Assembly: GCA_964428905.1 (NCBI GenBank)
Contig: CAYSAA010000140.1
Location: 1-45,891, forward strand
Length of the DNA stretch: 45,891 nt
Source: CAYSAA01 sp964428905
GTDB taxonomy: Bacteria > Atribacterota > Phoenicimicrobiia > Phoenicimicrobiales > Stramentimicrobiaceae
Direction: 5' to 3'
Shown here in pieces: positions 8,382-16,241 of the stretch. Numbering within the stretch: the first letter of the stretch is position 1; each line of letters begins with the position of its first letter. The notes below the pieces were generated by a model. The model was not told the origin of the DNA and searched no databases. It saw only the letters and a program-made list of their open reading frames with translations. A program made the position numbers and the translations under genes.

Positions 8382-9981
8382 AGAATTTTTTTACCTCATC
8401 TGGTGATTGTAGTTGGAAATCTGCTGCTGATGGTTTTGAAGGTTCATCTGTTACCATAATAGCAGTTCCTCTGGTAACAACAGTTCTAAAAGCATACTCA
8501 TCTGTGGTGTCATCTCCGATATAAAACGTGGAGGTTGTTTCCCAAGGAATTTTTAAGGTATTCATAATCCATCTTACAGCCTTGCCCTTATCCCAGTCAA
8601 TATTCGGTAGAATTTCAAATACTTTCTTACCTTTTAATAATCTTAGTTCATCATATTTGGTAATGATTTCACTGACAGTTCTTTCAATATATTGTAAATC
8701 TTCCTGTTTTTTTACTTTACGATAATGGGCTGCTACACTGAATTTTTTTTCTTCAACCAGAGCCCCTTCGATATTTTGTAATTTTTCTTTTAATTGTTTA
8801 ATGATTTCAGTAATAAGAGGTATGGTTTCCCTGGCAACCGGATGAATCATACTGAAATTACCCGGTCCTTGAATATCAAAACCGTGACTTCCGGCATAAA
8901 ATATCCCCTTAATACCTATCAGGTTCTGAACGTCTTCCCTCATTCTTCCGCTAACCACAGCGACGGTATGGATTTTGGCTAATTCTTCTACGGTTTTTTT
9001 CATATCTTGTGTGATAATGGCTAATTCCGGACTTCCGACAATGGGAGTAAGAGTTCCGTCGTAATCCAGGAAAAAAACTAGTTTTTTATCGGTTTCAATG
9101 ACAGATTTCCCAGTACGTTGATAGGAAGGGTTAATGTATATTTTTTTATTTTTAAGGTGTTCTTTTGGAAATATCTCTGGTGCCTGGTCAATGGAATTAT
9201 AACACTGAAAGAAAGACTTCGGTTTTTTATGAAACCAGTCATTTATTATTTGAATATCGATTTCGGCTAAATCAGGAACAACCAGATCTGCTCCATATTT
9301 TGCCAGAGATTCTTTATTATTTTCTCTGGCAACACCTATTACCAGGCCAAATCCACCATTTCTCCCTGCCTCAACTCCTGAGGAGGCATCTTCTATCACG
9401 ACAGAATTTTCGGGTAGGGTTCCCAAATTTTTCGCTGCAGTTACGAATATATCTCCTTCCGGTTTTCCTTTAAGGTCTAATTCTGCAGAAATTATGCCAT
9501 CAACCCTTGTGTCAAAAAGATATTCAAGTTGCACTGATTCCAAGATAGGCTGGCAGTTCTTAGAAGAAGAAGCTACTCCTATTTTTATTCCTTTTTCTTT
9601 TAATTGTTTTATAAGTGTAATGGTGGAATCAAAAACTTCTGCTCCTTCATCTTTTAATAGTTTGTTGAACAACTGATTTTTTTTGTTTCCTATGCCACAT
9701 ACGGTTTCTTTGTCCGGTGGGTCAGAAGGGTCTCCAAAAGGAATATGAATACCACGGGATTCTAAAAAGTTTTTTACTCCCTGGTATCGGGGCTTTCCGT
9801 CCACAAAAGTCAGGTAATCATTTTGATAGGTGAATTCGCGAAAAGATTCACCATCTCTTTTTTCTCGTAATCTCAGGTACTCATCAAAAGCCTTTTTCCA
9901 GGCATGGGCATGAACTGTAGCAGTTTTAGTGACAACACCATCAAGGTCAAAAATGACAGATTGAAAATCAAAATGACTCAT
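8347..9981 (-). CDS. Fusion: beta-phosphoglucomutase-like HAD + trehalose-6-phosphate phosphatase
   Basis: About 545 residues in two enzymatic halves (numbered from the longer start at 9993). Residues ~10-250 are a beta-phosphoglucomutase-like HAD domain: nucleophile region IFDLDGVVT (Asp16, Asp18), SSSKN, and VIEDASSGVEAG. Residues ~300-548 are an OtsB-type trehalose-6-phosphate phosphatase: LDYDGTLTP (Asp310, Asp312), VVSGR, YAGSHGFDI and FYIGDDTTDE. The second half makes trehalose from trehalose 6-phosphate. The first would convert the beta-glucose 1-phosphate from the next gene's GH65 enzyme to glucose 6-phosphate. GGAG sits 6 bases before the ATG at 9981; an earlier ATG at 9993 is possible. 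No trehalose-6-phosphate synthase is visible in the window. Confidence 0.92.
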   Translation of the reverse strand: MSHFDFQSVIFDLDGVVTKTATVHAHAWKKAFDEYLRLREKRDGESFREFTYQNDYLTFVDGKPRYQGVKNFLESRGIHIPFGDPSDPPDKETVCGIGNKKNQLFNKLLKDEGAEVFDSTITLIKQLKEKGIKIGVASSSKNCQPILESVQLEYLFDTRVDGIISAELDLKGKPEGDIFVTAAKNLGTLPENSVVIEDASSGVEAGRNGGFGLVIGVARENNKESLAKYGADLVVPDLAEIDIQIINDWFHKKPKSFFQCYNSIDQAPEIFPKEHLKNKKIYINPSYQRTGKSVIETDKKLVFFLDYDGTLTPIVGSPELAIITQDMKKTVEELAKIHTVAVVSGRMREDVQNLIGIKGIFYAGSHGFDIQGPGNFSMIHPVARETIPLITEIIKQLKEKLQNIEGALVEEKKFSVAAHYRKVKKQEDLQYIERTVSEIITKYDELRLLKGKKVFEILPNIDWDKGKAVRWIMNTLKIPWETTSTFYIGDDTTDEYAFRTVVTRGTAIMVTDEPSKPSAADFQLQSPDEVKKFFEQIITISDKQ

Positions 9982-10002
9982 ATATTGCTCCATTTCTTCC
10001 CG

Positions 10003-10149
10003 TCAATGGATTATTATAGAAGGAAGAATAGATACACCTGCATTATTCGTGCTATAGCTATCATAGTAACAATATAAATAATGCTGGCTAATCAAACAAC
10101 CTTCAGAACAGTAGGCGAGCGCTCTTAAGAAATATCTTTTAGTTATCAT
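10003..10149 (-). CDS. Possible 48-residue leader ORF
   Basis: Short frame ATG (10149) to TGA (10003-10005) on the minus strand, beginning MITKRYFLRALAYCSEGCL and rich in Tyr and Ser towards the end. A perfect AAGGAG at 10159-10164 lies 9 bases before this ATG (another in-frame ATG at 10155 is only 3 bases away). It ends about 20 bases before the start of the trehalose-phosphatase fusion gene, and a weak promoter-like pair lies just upstream, so it would be the first frame of that transcript. I recognise no family. It may be a leader peptide or a chance frame; the ribosome binding site is the main argument. Confidence 0.3.
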   Translation of the reverse strand: MITKRYFLRALAYCSEGCLISQHYLYCYYDSYSTNNAGVSILPSIIIH

Positions 10150-10453
10150 TACCATTCACTCCTTTTTAACGGTGTGGCTGGTATTTAACAATAAACTAAA
10201 ACATTGTAGTTAGTATGTCAACTATTTTTTAGATAATACCAAACGATTTGAAAAATGTCAAGAATGATACTTATTTAGTAATATATACTATTAAATTCGT
10301 TAGATTTGGTAGTTTCAGATTTTATTGCTTGCAATATTATGTAATATATGCCATATTATTTAAATAAACAGAATAGAATAGAGCAATAGAGATATTTATA
10401 TGAAGAGGTAAAGAGGTAAACAGGAAGAAAATCTACACTTTAATGAAAGGGTA
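10150..10453. other. Intergenic control region between divergent genes
   Basis: About 300 bases between the minus-strand trehalose cassette (with its possible leader ORF) and the + strand muramidase gene. It is very AT-rich. It contains the TTGACA-type candidate on the minus strand, and on the + strand purine runs (GAAGAGGTAAAGAGGTAAACAGGAAG) shortly before the next start. I saw no tRNA, riboswitch or strong hairpin. Confidence 0.5.
10193..10221 (-). promoter_or_regulatory. Possible promoter for the trehalose cassette
   Basis: On the minus strand TTGACA (10221-10216) is followed after 17 bases by TAGTTT (10198-10193). The -35 box is perfect while the -10 matches only three of six positions. 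It would place a transcript start about 25 bases before the AAGGAG of the short leader ORF. Position and spacing make it plausible; the poor -10 keeps confidence low. Confidence 0.3.
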
Positions 10454-11746
10454 ATGTTATCTATGATAAATAAGAATATTGATAGAAATTTTGTAATACA
10501 GTTACTTCTTGGTAAATGGAATAATAAATCAGCAGAGATTTTTTATTTATATTCTTTTTTAATATTATCTGTGTTTATTTTCTGGGCTTTTTCTATTTCT
10601 GGAAAGTGTGATACGTTATCAAAAGTAAAGCTAGGTAATGAGGTTTTAATGGAGAGCTATTACCATCTTATTGACGGTAAAAGGATAGGCTTGGTTACCA
10701 ATCAAACAGGTGTGGATAGCAATGGAATTAGCATTATCGACAATTTGCTTGCTACGGGGGGAGTAAAGCTGATTGCCCTTTATGCCCCCGAACATGGCCT
10801 TGATGGTACTGCCAGGGCTGGAGTGCAGGTGGATTCTTACATTCATCCTGATTATGATATTCCCGTTTACAGTCTTTATGGCAGTACCCGGATGCCTACC
10901 CAGGAAATGTTGCATACTATTGAAGTCCTTCTTTTTGATATTCAGGATATTGGAGCTCGTACTTATACTTATATGTCCACTCTCCACTATTGCCTGATAG
11001 CTGCAGAAAAATATGATAAAGCAATGATTGTCCTGGATCGCCCTAATCCATTAGGGGGTATTATCGTAGAAGGGCCAGTATTAGAAGATAATTTCAAATC
11101 TTTTATGGGTGTAGATAATCTACCCATGGCCCATGGTATGACTGCAGGAGAATTGGCTCTCTTTTATAATCGCTGTATAGGAGCTGACCTGACCGTAATT
11201 GCCATGGATGGGTATCAACGGGATATGTCCTTTGCTGATACAGGAGTTCCTTTTATTCAGACCTCACCAAATATTCCGGATATTATCTCTGCCTATGGGT
11301 ACATGGCTACCGGCTTGGGAGAGGGGACCGGTGTTTTTCAGAGAGATCAATTCCGTTGGATAGGAGGGAAAGGTCTTGATGCTATCCGATATGCTGAGTT
11401 ACTTAATGGGGCAGGGCTTCCTGGAGTTGTCTTTATTCCGGAAGAACATGAAACAGCAGGAGGAGTGCGTCTGGAGATATATAATCCCCACAGTTTTAAT
11501 CCGGCCAAAAGCGGACTATATGCATTGACTTATGCTTTTTTATTGGGAGATTTTCACGTCCCTAAGAGTACAGCTGACAATATTGTGATGTTTGACAAGA
11601 TCATGGGAACCGATAAAATCGGTCACTACCTGGAAGAAGGGTTTACTCCTCAGCAAATTGAAACATTTTATGCCCCCGGATTGCAGCGCTTTAAAGAGGA
11701 GCGGGAACACTATCTTATCCCTTTATACAGTCTACCTACAATGTAA
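10454..11746 (+). CDS. NamZ/DUF1343 exo-beta-N-acetylmuramidase (GH171 type)
   Basis: A 430-residue protein of the DUF1343 family, whose founding enzyme NamZ removes N-acetylmuramic acid from the non-reducing end of peptidoglycan fragments. Key marks are VLMESYYHLIDGKRIGLVTNQTGVD, the conserved LYAPEHGLDG, FDIQDIGARTYTYMSTL, DRPNPLGG, and GTGVFQRDQF in the C-terminal part. A hydrophobic stretch at about residues 31-48 (SFLILSVFIFWAFSIS) should export or anchor it on the outer face of the membrane. The unusually long N-terminal tail before it (about 30 residues, basic) may mean the true start is later. The job is likely cell-wall turnover or recycling. It converges with the LOG-family gene 20 bases away. 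Confidence 0.88.
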   Translation: MLSMINKNIDRNFVIQLLLGKWNNKSAEIFYLYSFLILSVFIFWAFSISGKCDTLSKVKLGNEVLMESYYHLIDGKRIGLVTNQTGVDSNGISIIDNLLATGGVKLIALYAPEHGLDGTARAGVQVDSYIHPDYDIPVYSLYGSTRMPTQEMLHTIEVLLFDIQDIGARTYTYMSTLHYCLIAAEKYDKAMIVLDRPNPLGGIIVEGPVLEDNFKSFMGVDNLPMAHGMTAGELALFYNRCIGADLTVIAMDGYQRDMSFADTGVPFIQTSPNIPDIISAYGYMATGLGEGTGVFQRDQFRWIGGKGLDAIRYAELLNGAGLPGVVFIPEEHETAGGVRLEIYNPHSFNPAKSGLYALTYAFLLGDFHVPKSTADNIVMFDKIMGTDKIGHYLEEGFTPQQIETFYAPGLQRFKEEREHYLIPLYSLPTM

Positions 11747-11766
11747 AATTTGTTTGTCAAGAAAAT

Positions 11767-12603
11767 TTATGATGGCTCCAGGCAAATTTTTGTGAGTTCT
11801 TCTGTCAAATAAGTAAATGCTTCCTCGACTGTATCGCAGAATGTAAGTAATTCAAGATTAGATCTACATATCGTGCCATATTGTACCATTGCATCTAAAT
11901 TAATAATTTTATTCCAGTATTCCGAACCATAAATAACAATAGGTAGACGTTTGGTTAATTTTTTAGTCTGAAGCAGGGTAAGTACTTCAAATAACTCATC
12001 AAGTGTTCCAAAACCACCAGGAAAAATAACTAGTCCCTTTGCCAGGTAAACAAACCAGAATTTACGCATAAAGAAGTAGTGAAACTCGAAGTTGAGTTCC
12101 GGAGTGATATATTGATTAGGAAATTGCTCCATAGGAATACTGATATTCAGCCCGATAGATTTTCCACCGGCTTCTTTGGCGCCTTTGTTTGCTGCTTCCA
12201 TCATTCCCAATCCACCGCCTGAACAAACTATAAAGTGAGAGTTTGAATTTAATGATTTGGACCAATTTGTTAAACGCTTTGATAGTTCTACGGCATCATT
12301 ATAATAACGGGAAAGAAAAACCTGGTTTTGGGCTATATTTAATTCATTCTGTAATTCCTGATCAATCATAACTGATGACTTGGAAATACGTTCTTTTACC
12401 TTTTCCAAATGTTTTTTGGCGTCCAGTGGAGATTTAGTCCTGGCTGAACCAAAAAAGACAATCGTATCTTTTATTTTCTGCTTACGAAAACGTTGCATTG
12501 GTTCCAGTAGTTCTGCCAGAATACGGATAATCCTGGCATCACCACTATTGATAAAATCCATATTTTTATAAGCTTTTTTTGCCTTGTTAGGTTTTTTGTT
12601 CAT
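11767..12603 (-). CDS. LOG family protein (nucleotide 5'-monophosphate nucleosidase type)
   Basis: A 278-residue Rossmann-fold protein of the LOG/lysine-decarboxylase-like family. The hallmark PGGFGTLDELFEV is present, preceded by FFGSARTKSP (phosphate-binding loop), VCSGGGLGMMEAANKGAKEAGG and the MRKFWFVYLAKGLVIF strand that leads into it. Family members cleave nucleoside 5'-monophosphates to base plus ribose 5-phosphate. The longer N-terminal region, compared with short plant-type LOG, is typical of the larger bacterial branch. I place the start at 12603 because AAAGAGG (12611-12617) is well spaced; an ATG at 12639 gives 12 more residues. 'Lysine decarboxylase' labels on this family are historical and wrong. 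It may link to the nucleotide salvage genes further along, but this is not shown. Confidence 0.88.
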   Translation of the reverse strand: MNKKPNKAKKAYKNMDFINSGDARIIRILAELLEPMQRFRKQKIKDTIVFFGSARTKSPLDAKKHLEKVKERISKSSVMIDQELQNELNIAQNQVFLSRYYNDAVELSKRLTNWSKSLNSNSHFIVCSGGGLGMMEAANKGAKEAGGKSIGLNISIPMEQFPNQYITPELNFEFHYFFMRKFWFVYLAKGLVIFPGGFGTLDELFEVLTLLQTKKLTKRLPIVIYGSEYWNKIINLDAMVQYGTICRSNLELLTFCDTVEEAFTYLTEELTKICLEPS

Positions 12604-13004
12604 TGGTTTTCCTCTTTCTGAATGATTTTTGTTAATCATGGTATTCAGACTTCAGCTAGGCATGACTTATTATTAACTATTATACCGAATCTATTAGGGA
12701 GAAATAAAGGTTTAACCAATATTTTTATTAATCGAAAGGTAAATACTTTCATAGTTCTCTTACTTGATTTTTTGAGAGAAAAATTTAAATAAATATTTAT
12801 TGTATTTTTTTTAAGTTAAGTGGTAAAATAACTATGTATATATTTGTTTATTCGTTATTATTTTTGCTTGCTAATTGAGGCCATATCTTAAAGGGGGTGG
12901 ATAATCTTCATTTATTACTAATAAAAAAATAGTCTTGATTTTTTTGCATGATTAATGTATTAGAAATTTTTCTAATTTAATTTCAGGAGGAAAGAATAAG
13001 AGAA
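12604..13004 (+). other. Upstream control region of the liv operon
   Basis: About 400 bases without a gene between the divergent LOG-family gene and livJ. It holds a candidate extended -10 promoter at 12800-12829, an untranslated leader of about 165 bases, a 16-base near-palindrome (TTAGAAAT / TTTTCTAA, 12960-12975) and the AGGAGG ribosome binding site near 12985. The palindrome, just before the ribosome binding site, could be an operator. No known riboswitch fold was recognised in the leader. Confidence 0.5.
12800..12829 (+). promoter_or_regulatory. Candidate extended -10 promoter of livJ
   Basis: TTGTAT (12800-12805) and TAAAAT (12824-12829) are separated by 18 bases, and the -10 is preceded by TG at the extended -10 position (TGGTAAAAT). 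The same TGGTAAAAT occurs before the lipoprotein gene at 32777. It lies about 175 bases upstream of livJ. Confidence 0.45.
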
Positions 13005-14153
13005 ATGAAAAAAATTACAATGTTTTTTGGGATGATAATGGTTTTTGTTTTAATAAGTAGTATGTTGGTTATTGCAGTAGAACCTATTAAAATTGGTGTT
13101 CATGAGCCTTTGACCGGTCCTATAGCAGCCGGTGGGCAGATGACTATGGAGGGTGTTCATCTGGCTGTTGAGCAAACTTCAGAGGTTCTGGGTTATCCCA
13201 TTGAAATGGTTTTAGTCGATAATAAAGGTGAAAAGGTGGAAGCGGCCAATGGTATTGCTCGTTTGATTGAATTTGAGAAGGTTATTGCCATTGCAGGAAG
13301 CTATGGAAGTACCGTTTCCATAGCCGGCGGTGAAGTAGCCAATCGTGCCGGTATTCCCATGATGGGATGTTCTCCCACTAATCCTCTGGTTACTCTGGAT
13401 AAACCTTATGTCTTTAGGGCTTGTTTTATTGATCCGTTTCAAGGTTCAGTAATGGCAAATTTTGCCTATAACAATCTTAATGCTAAAACTTCAGTGGTTA
13501 TCCAGGACATTGCTGCTGACTATTCTGTAGGATTATCAAACTATTTCCGTGAATCGTTCATTGAATTGACCGGGGATAGCAAATCAGTATTAGGATTAAT
13601 TTCTTATCAGGGTGGCGGTATTGGTGACCAGGATTTTACTGCACAATTAAGTTTTGCTGCTAGTAAAAATCCAGATGTCATCTTTGTACCAGGTGCATCA
13701 TATGGTGATGTAGCCTTAATGATTATTCAAGCCCGAGAGATGGGTATTGATGCAATATTTCTGGGTGGTGATACCTGGGAAGCTCCTGAATTTTTAGAAG
13801 TTGGTGGAGATGCCATAGAAGGTAGTTACTTTAGTACCCATTTTGATGCCAGTGCGATAACCACTAAAGCTGCTGAAAAATTTAATAAAGATTTTATGGA
13901 AAAGTATGAGAAACAACCCAGTGCTTTTGCTGCATTAGGTTTTGATGCTTATAATTTAATTATTGATGCTATCAAAAGAGCTAATTCAATTGACCCCAAG
14001 GAAATCAGGGATGCTATGGCAGAAACAAAGGGATATGAAGGAGTTACTGGCATTATTACCCTTGATTCGAATGGGGATGCGGTTAAAGATGCAGTGATTA
14101 AAAAAGTTGAAGATGGTCAATTTAAATATATCACAACCGTTCGTCCTGAGTAA
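13005..14153 (+). CDS. livJ: Branched-chain amino-acid ABC transporter substrate-binding protein
   Basis: A 382-residue exported binding protein of the LivJ/type I periplasmic-binding family. Signal peptide: MKKI start, hydrophobic core to about residue 24 (ending SMLVIA), with likely cleavage before VEPIKIG; there is no lipobox Cys. The mature part starts with IKIGVHEPLTGPIAAGG, typical for this family, and contains VANRAGIPMMGCSPTNP and the C-terminal VTGIITLDSNGDAVKDAV. It delivers Leu/Ile/Val or related amides to the LivHMGF complex encoded immediately downstream. Many homologues bind other amides or urea, so the ligand is not certain. AGGAGG precedes the ATG by about 14 bases. A strong stem-loop follows the gene, which should raise its mRNA level above the rest of the operon. 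Confidence 0.93.
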   Translation: MKKITMFFGMIMVFVLISSMLVIAVEPIKIGVHEPLTGPIAAGGQMTMEGVHLAVEQTSEVLGYPIEMVLVDNKGEKVEAANGIARLIEFEKVIAIAGSYGSTVSIAGGEVANRAGIPMMGCSPTNPLVTLDKPYVFRACFIDPFQGSVMANFAYNNLNAKTSVVIQDIAADYSVGLSNYFRESFIELTGDSKSVLGLISYQGGGIGDQDFTAQLSFAASKNPDVIFVPGASYGDVALMIIQAREMGIDAIFLGGDTWEAPEFLEVGGDAIEGSYFSTHFDASAITTKAAEKFNKDFMEKYEKQPSAFAALGFDAYNLIIDAIKRANSIDPKEIRDAMAETKGYEGVTGIITLDSNGDAVKDAVIKKVEDGQFKYITTVRPE

Positions 14154-14205
14154 TAAGGGAAAATAATCGATGAATTAATTAAAACTGATAGGTAGTAATA
14201 CGTTG

Positions 14206-14244
14206 TTAGATTGAGGAGATTAATTGTCTCCTCAATCTAATTTT
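14206..14244 (+). terminator. Perfect 14-bp stem-loop between livJ and livH
   Basis: Left arm TTAGATTGAGGAGA (14206-14219), 7-base loop, right arm TCTCCTCAATCTAA (14227-14240), then TTTT. The perfect stem followed by a short U run acts either as a leaky terminator or as a 3' stabiliser for livJ mRNA. Both are common for giving more binding protein than permease. The four-U tail is short, so partial read-through into livH is expected. Confidence 0.75.
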
Positions 14245-14282
14245 ATGTATCAGGAATATAATATATGATGACGGGGTAAAAA

Positions 14283-15161
14283 ATGACTTTTAATACTTTC
14301 TTACAAAATTTAATTAATGGTATTTCTTTGGGTTTTTTATTTGCATTAATTGCTATCGGTTATAATATGGTTTATGGTATTTTACATCTAATCAATTTTG
14401 CTCACGGAGATATATTTATGATGGCTACCTTTTTTGCCTATTATGCCATCGCGCTTTTTTCTCTTCCCTGGGGATTAGCGTTTTTTGTAGCAATTGTAGC
14501 TACTGTAATTCTAGGGGTTTTAGTTGACTGGTTCGCTTATCGCCCATTACGTAATGCTCCTCGAATATCCGTTCTATGCTCAGCTATCGGTGTATCGTTT
14601 TTATTGGAGAATTTTGCTATTGTGGTGTTCGGAGGAAGACCTAAATCTTTTTTTCGCCCAGAATTTTTTACTAAGACTTTTAATATTCTGGACATTCGAG
14701 TTCATAGTGTTTCCATTGTTACGCCTGTTATTGCTATCTTAGCTCTATTGGTTTTAACCTATATTATCTATCGGACCAAATCCGGATTGGCCATGAGGGC
14801 TATATCTAGAGACTTTGATACTGCTAATTTAATGGGGATCAATATTAATAAGACTATCGCGGTTACTTTTGCCATTGGTTCTGGTCTAGCAGCCATTGGA
14901 GCGATATTATGGGCATTGAGATATCCCCAGTTATATCCTTATATGGGGATTTTCCCGGGATGGAGAGCATTTGCCGCGGCAATCATGGGAGGCATTGGTA
15001 GCATTAGGGGAGCAACAATAGGAGGGTTTCTGGTTGGGTTGTTGACCATTATGATTGTTGCTTTTCTACCTACTCTGGCTGGTTATAAAGATGCCTTTAT
15101 TTTTGTTGGTGTTATTATTGTCTTATTATTAAAACCGGAAGGTTTATTCGGGGAAGAATAG
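14283..15161 (+). CDS. livH: Branched-chain amino-acid ABC transporter permease LivH
   Basis: A 292-residue polytopic membrane protein, one of the two permease subunits of the branched-chain amino-acid importer. Recognisable blocks are NGISLGFLFALIAIGYNMVYGIL, INFAHGDIFMM near residue 40, YRPLRNAPRISVLCSAIGVS, and the cytoplasmic coupling region SGLAMRAISRDFDTANLMGININ, followed by AFAAAIMGGIGSIRGATIGGF. About eight hydrophobic segments are visible. The ATG at 14283 sits 6 bases after a GGGG tract. It is followed 11 bases later by livM, with livG and livF after that, so this is a standard liv operon order. Substrate type follows the binding protein and is not fixed by this subunit. Confidence 0.94.
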   Translation: MTFNTFLQNLINGISLGFLFALIAIGYNMVYGILHLINFAHGDIFMMATFFAYYAIALFSLPWGLAFFVAIVATVILGVLVDWFAYRPLRNAPRISVLCSAIGVSFLLENFAIVVFGGRPKSFFRPEFFTKTFNILDIRVHSVSIVTPVIAILALLVLTYIIYRTKSGLAMRAISRDFDTANLMGININKTIAVTFAIGSGLAAIGAILWALRYPQLYPYMGIFPGWRAFAAAIMGGIGSIRGATIGGFLVGLLTIMIVAFLPTLAGYKDAFIFVGVIIVLLLKPEGLFGEE

Positions 15162-15172
15162 GTGGGTTATTT

Positions 15173-16237
15173 ATGATAAGTAAAAAAATAAAAAATCAGG
15201 CAATATTAAATGGGATCGTTATTTTATCATTAGCAGTTTTCATTTTAATTGCCCAGAATAACTTTGATGAATATGTCATTCGCATATTAAATCTATGTGG
15301 GATTTATATTATCCTTGGGGTTAGTTTGAACTTGATTAATGGATTTACTGGACAATTTTCACTGGGTCATGCTGGTTTTATGGCCATTGGTGCCTATACT
15401 TCAGCTTTATTGTATATGTCGCCAGCTTTAAAGGAAATGAACTATTTTATTGTTCCCTTGATTATGCCTTTTCGGGTTATCCAAACTTCATTCTTTGTAT
15501 CGTTAATTTTTGCCGGCCTAATGGCTGCTTTGGTTGGATTTTTAGTTGGTGCACCCTGTCTACGTTTAAAAGGAGACTACCTTGCTATTGTCACCTTTGG
15601 TTTTTCTGAAATCATTAGAGTAGTTTTTAACAATTTACAAAATATAACCAATGGTCCGATAGGCTTAAAGGGTTTACCTACTTATACCAATCTATGGTGG
15701 AGCTGGGGTATTGCTGCTTTGACAGTTATTGTAGTGAAAAATTTAATTAATAGTAGTTATGGTAGAGCTCTGAAATCAATTCGTGAAAATGAGATTGCCG
15801 CAGAAGCAATGGGTGTTAATCTTTTCTTTCACAAAACACTGGCTTTTGCTTTAGGGGCATTTTTTGCTGGATTGGGTGGTTCATTATTGGGAACCTTAAT
15901 TATGACTATTGATCCCAATACTTTTAGCTTTTTGTTAACTTTCCAGTTAATTGTCATTGTTGTTGTAGGGGGTTTAGGCAGTATTACCGGTACGGTTATT
16001 TCGGCCAGTTTGATTGCAATTTTGATGGAACTATTAAGATCTGTCGAAGCTCCCATGAATATTTTTGGCTTACATTTGCCCGGTATTCCGGGTATGAGGA
16101 TGTTAGTTTTTTCTATTATGCTGATGGCTGTGGTATTATTTTTTAAGCAAGGATTAATGGGTAAAACTGAATTTTCTTGGGATGGCCTATTTCGGAGATT
16201 ACTTTCCAACTATGAAAAAACGGAGGAAGAAAATTAA
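15173..16237 (+). CDS. livM: Branched-chain amino-acid ABC transporter permease LivM
   Basis: A 354-residue membrane permease, partner of LivH. The family motifs are ILGVSLNLINGFTGQFSLGHAGFMAIGAYTSA (residues ~45-76), the central APCLRLKGDYLAIVTFGFSEIIRV, NGPIGLKGLP, and the coupling loop SSYGRALKSIRENEIAAEAMGVN. It ends in hydrophilic residues. Around nine transmembrane segments are apparent. It has the usual longer N-terminal region compared with LivH. The stop TAA at 16235-16237 lies 4 bases before the LivG start I prefer, so translation is likely coupled. Nothing in it is truncated. Confidence 0.94.
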   Translation: MISKKIKNQAILNGIVILSLAVFILIAQNNFDEYVIRILNLCGIYIILGVSLNLINGFTGQFSLGHAGFMAIGAYTSALLYMSPALKEMNYFIVPLIMPFRVIQTSFFVSLIFAGLMAALVGFLVGAPCLRLKGDYLAIVTFGFSEIIRVVFNNLQNITNGPIGLKGLPTYTNLWWSWGIAALTVIVVKNLINSSYGRALKSIRENEIAAEAMGVNLFFHKTLAFALGAFFAGLGGSLLGTLIMTIDPNTFSFLLTFQLIVIVVVGGLGSITGTVISASLIAILMELLRSVEAPMNIFGLHLPGIPGMRMLVFSIMLMAVVLFFKQGLMGKTEFSWDGLFRRLLSNYEKTEEEN

Positions 16238-16241
16238 GGAG

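Noticed and set aside
10646..10987. 113-codon minus-strand frame inside the NamZ-like gene
   Set aside because: The + strand frame carries all family motifs; the antisense frame has none.
15829..16209. 126-codon minus-strand frame opposite livM
   Set aside because: Antisense to a clear permease gene and without a start signal.
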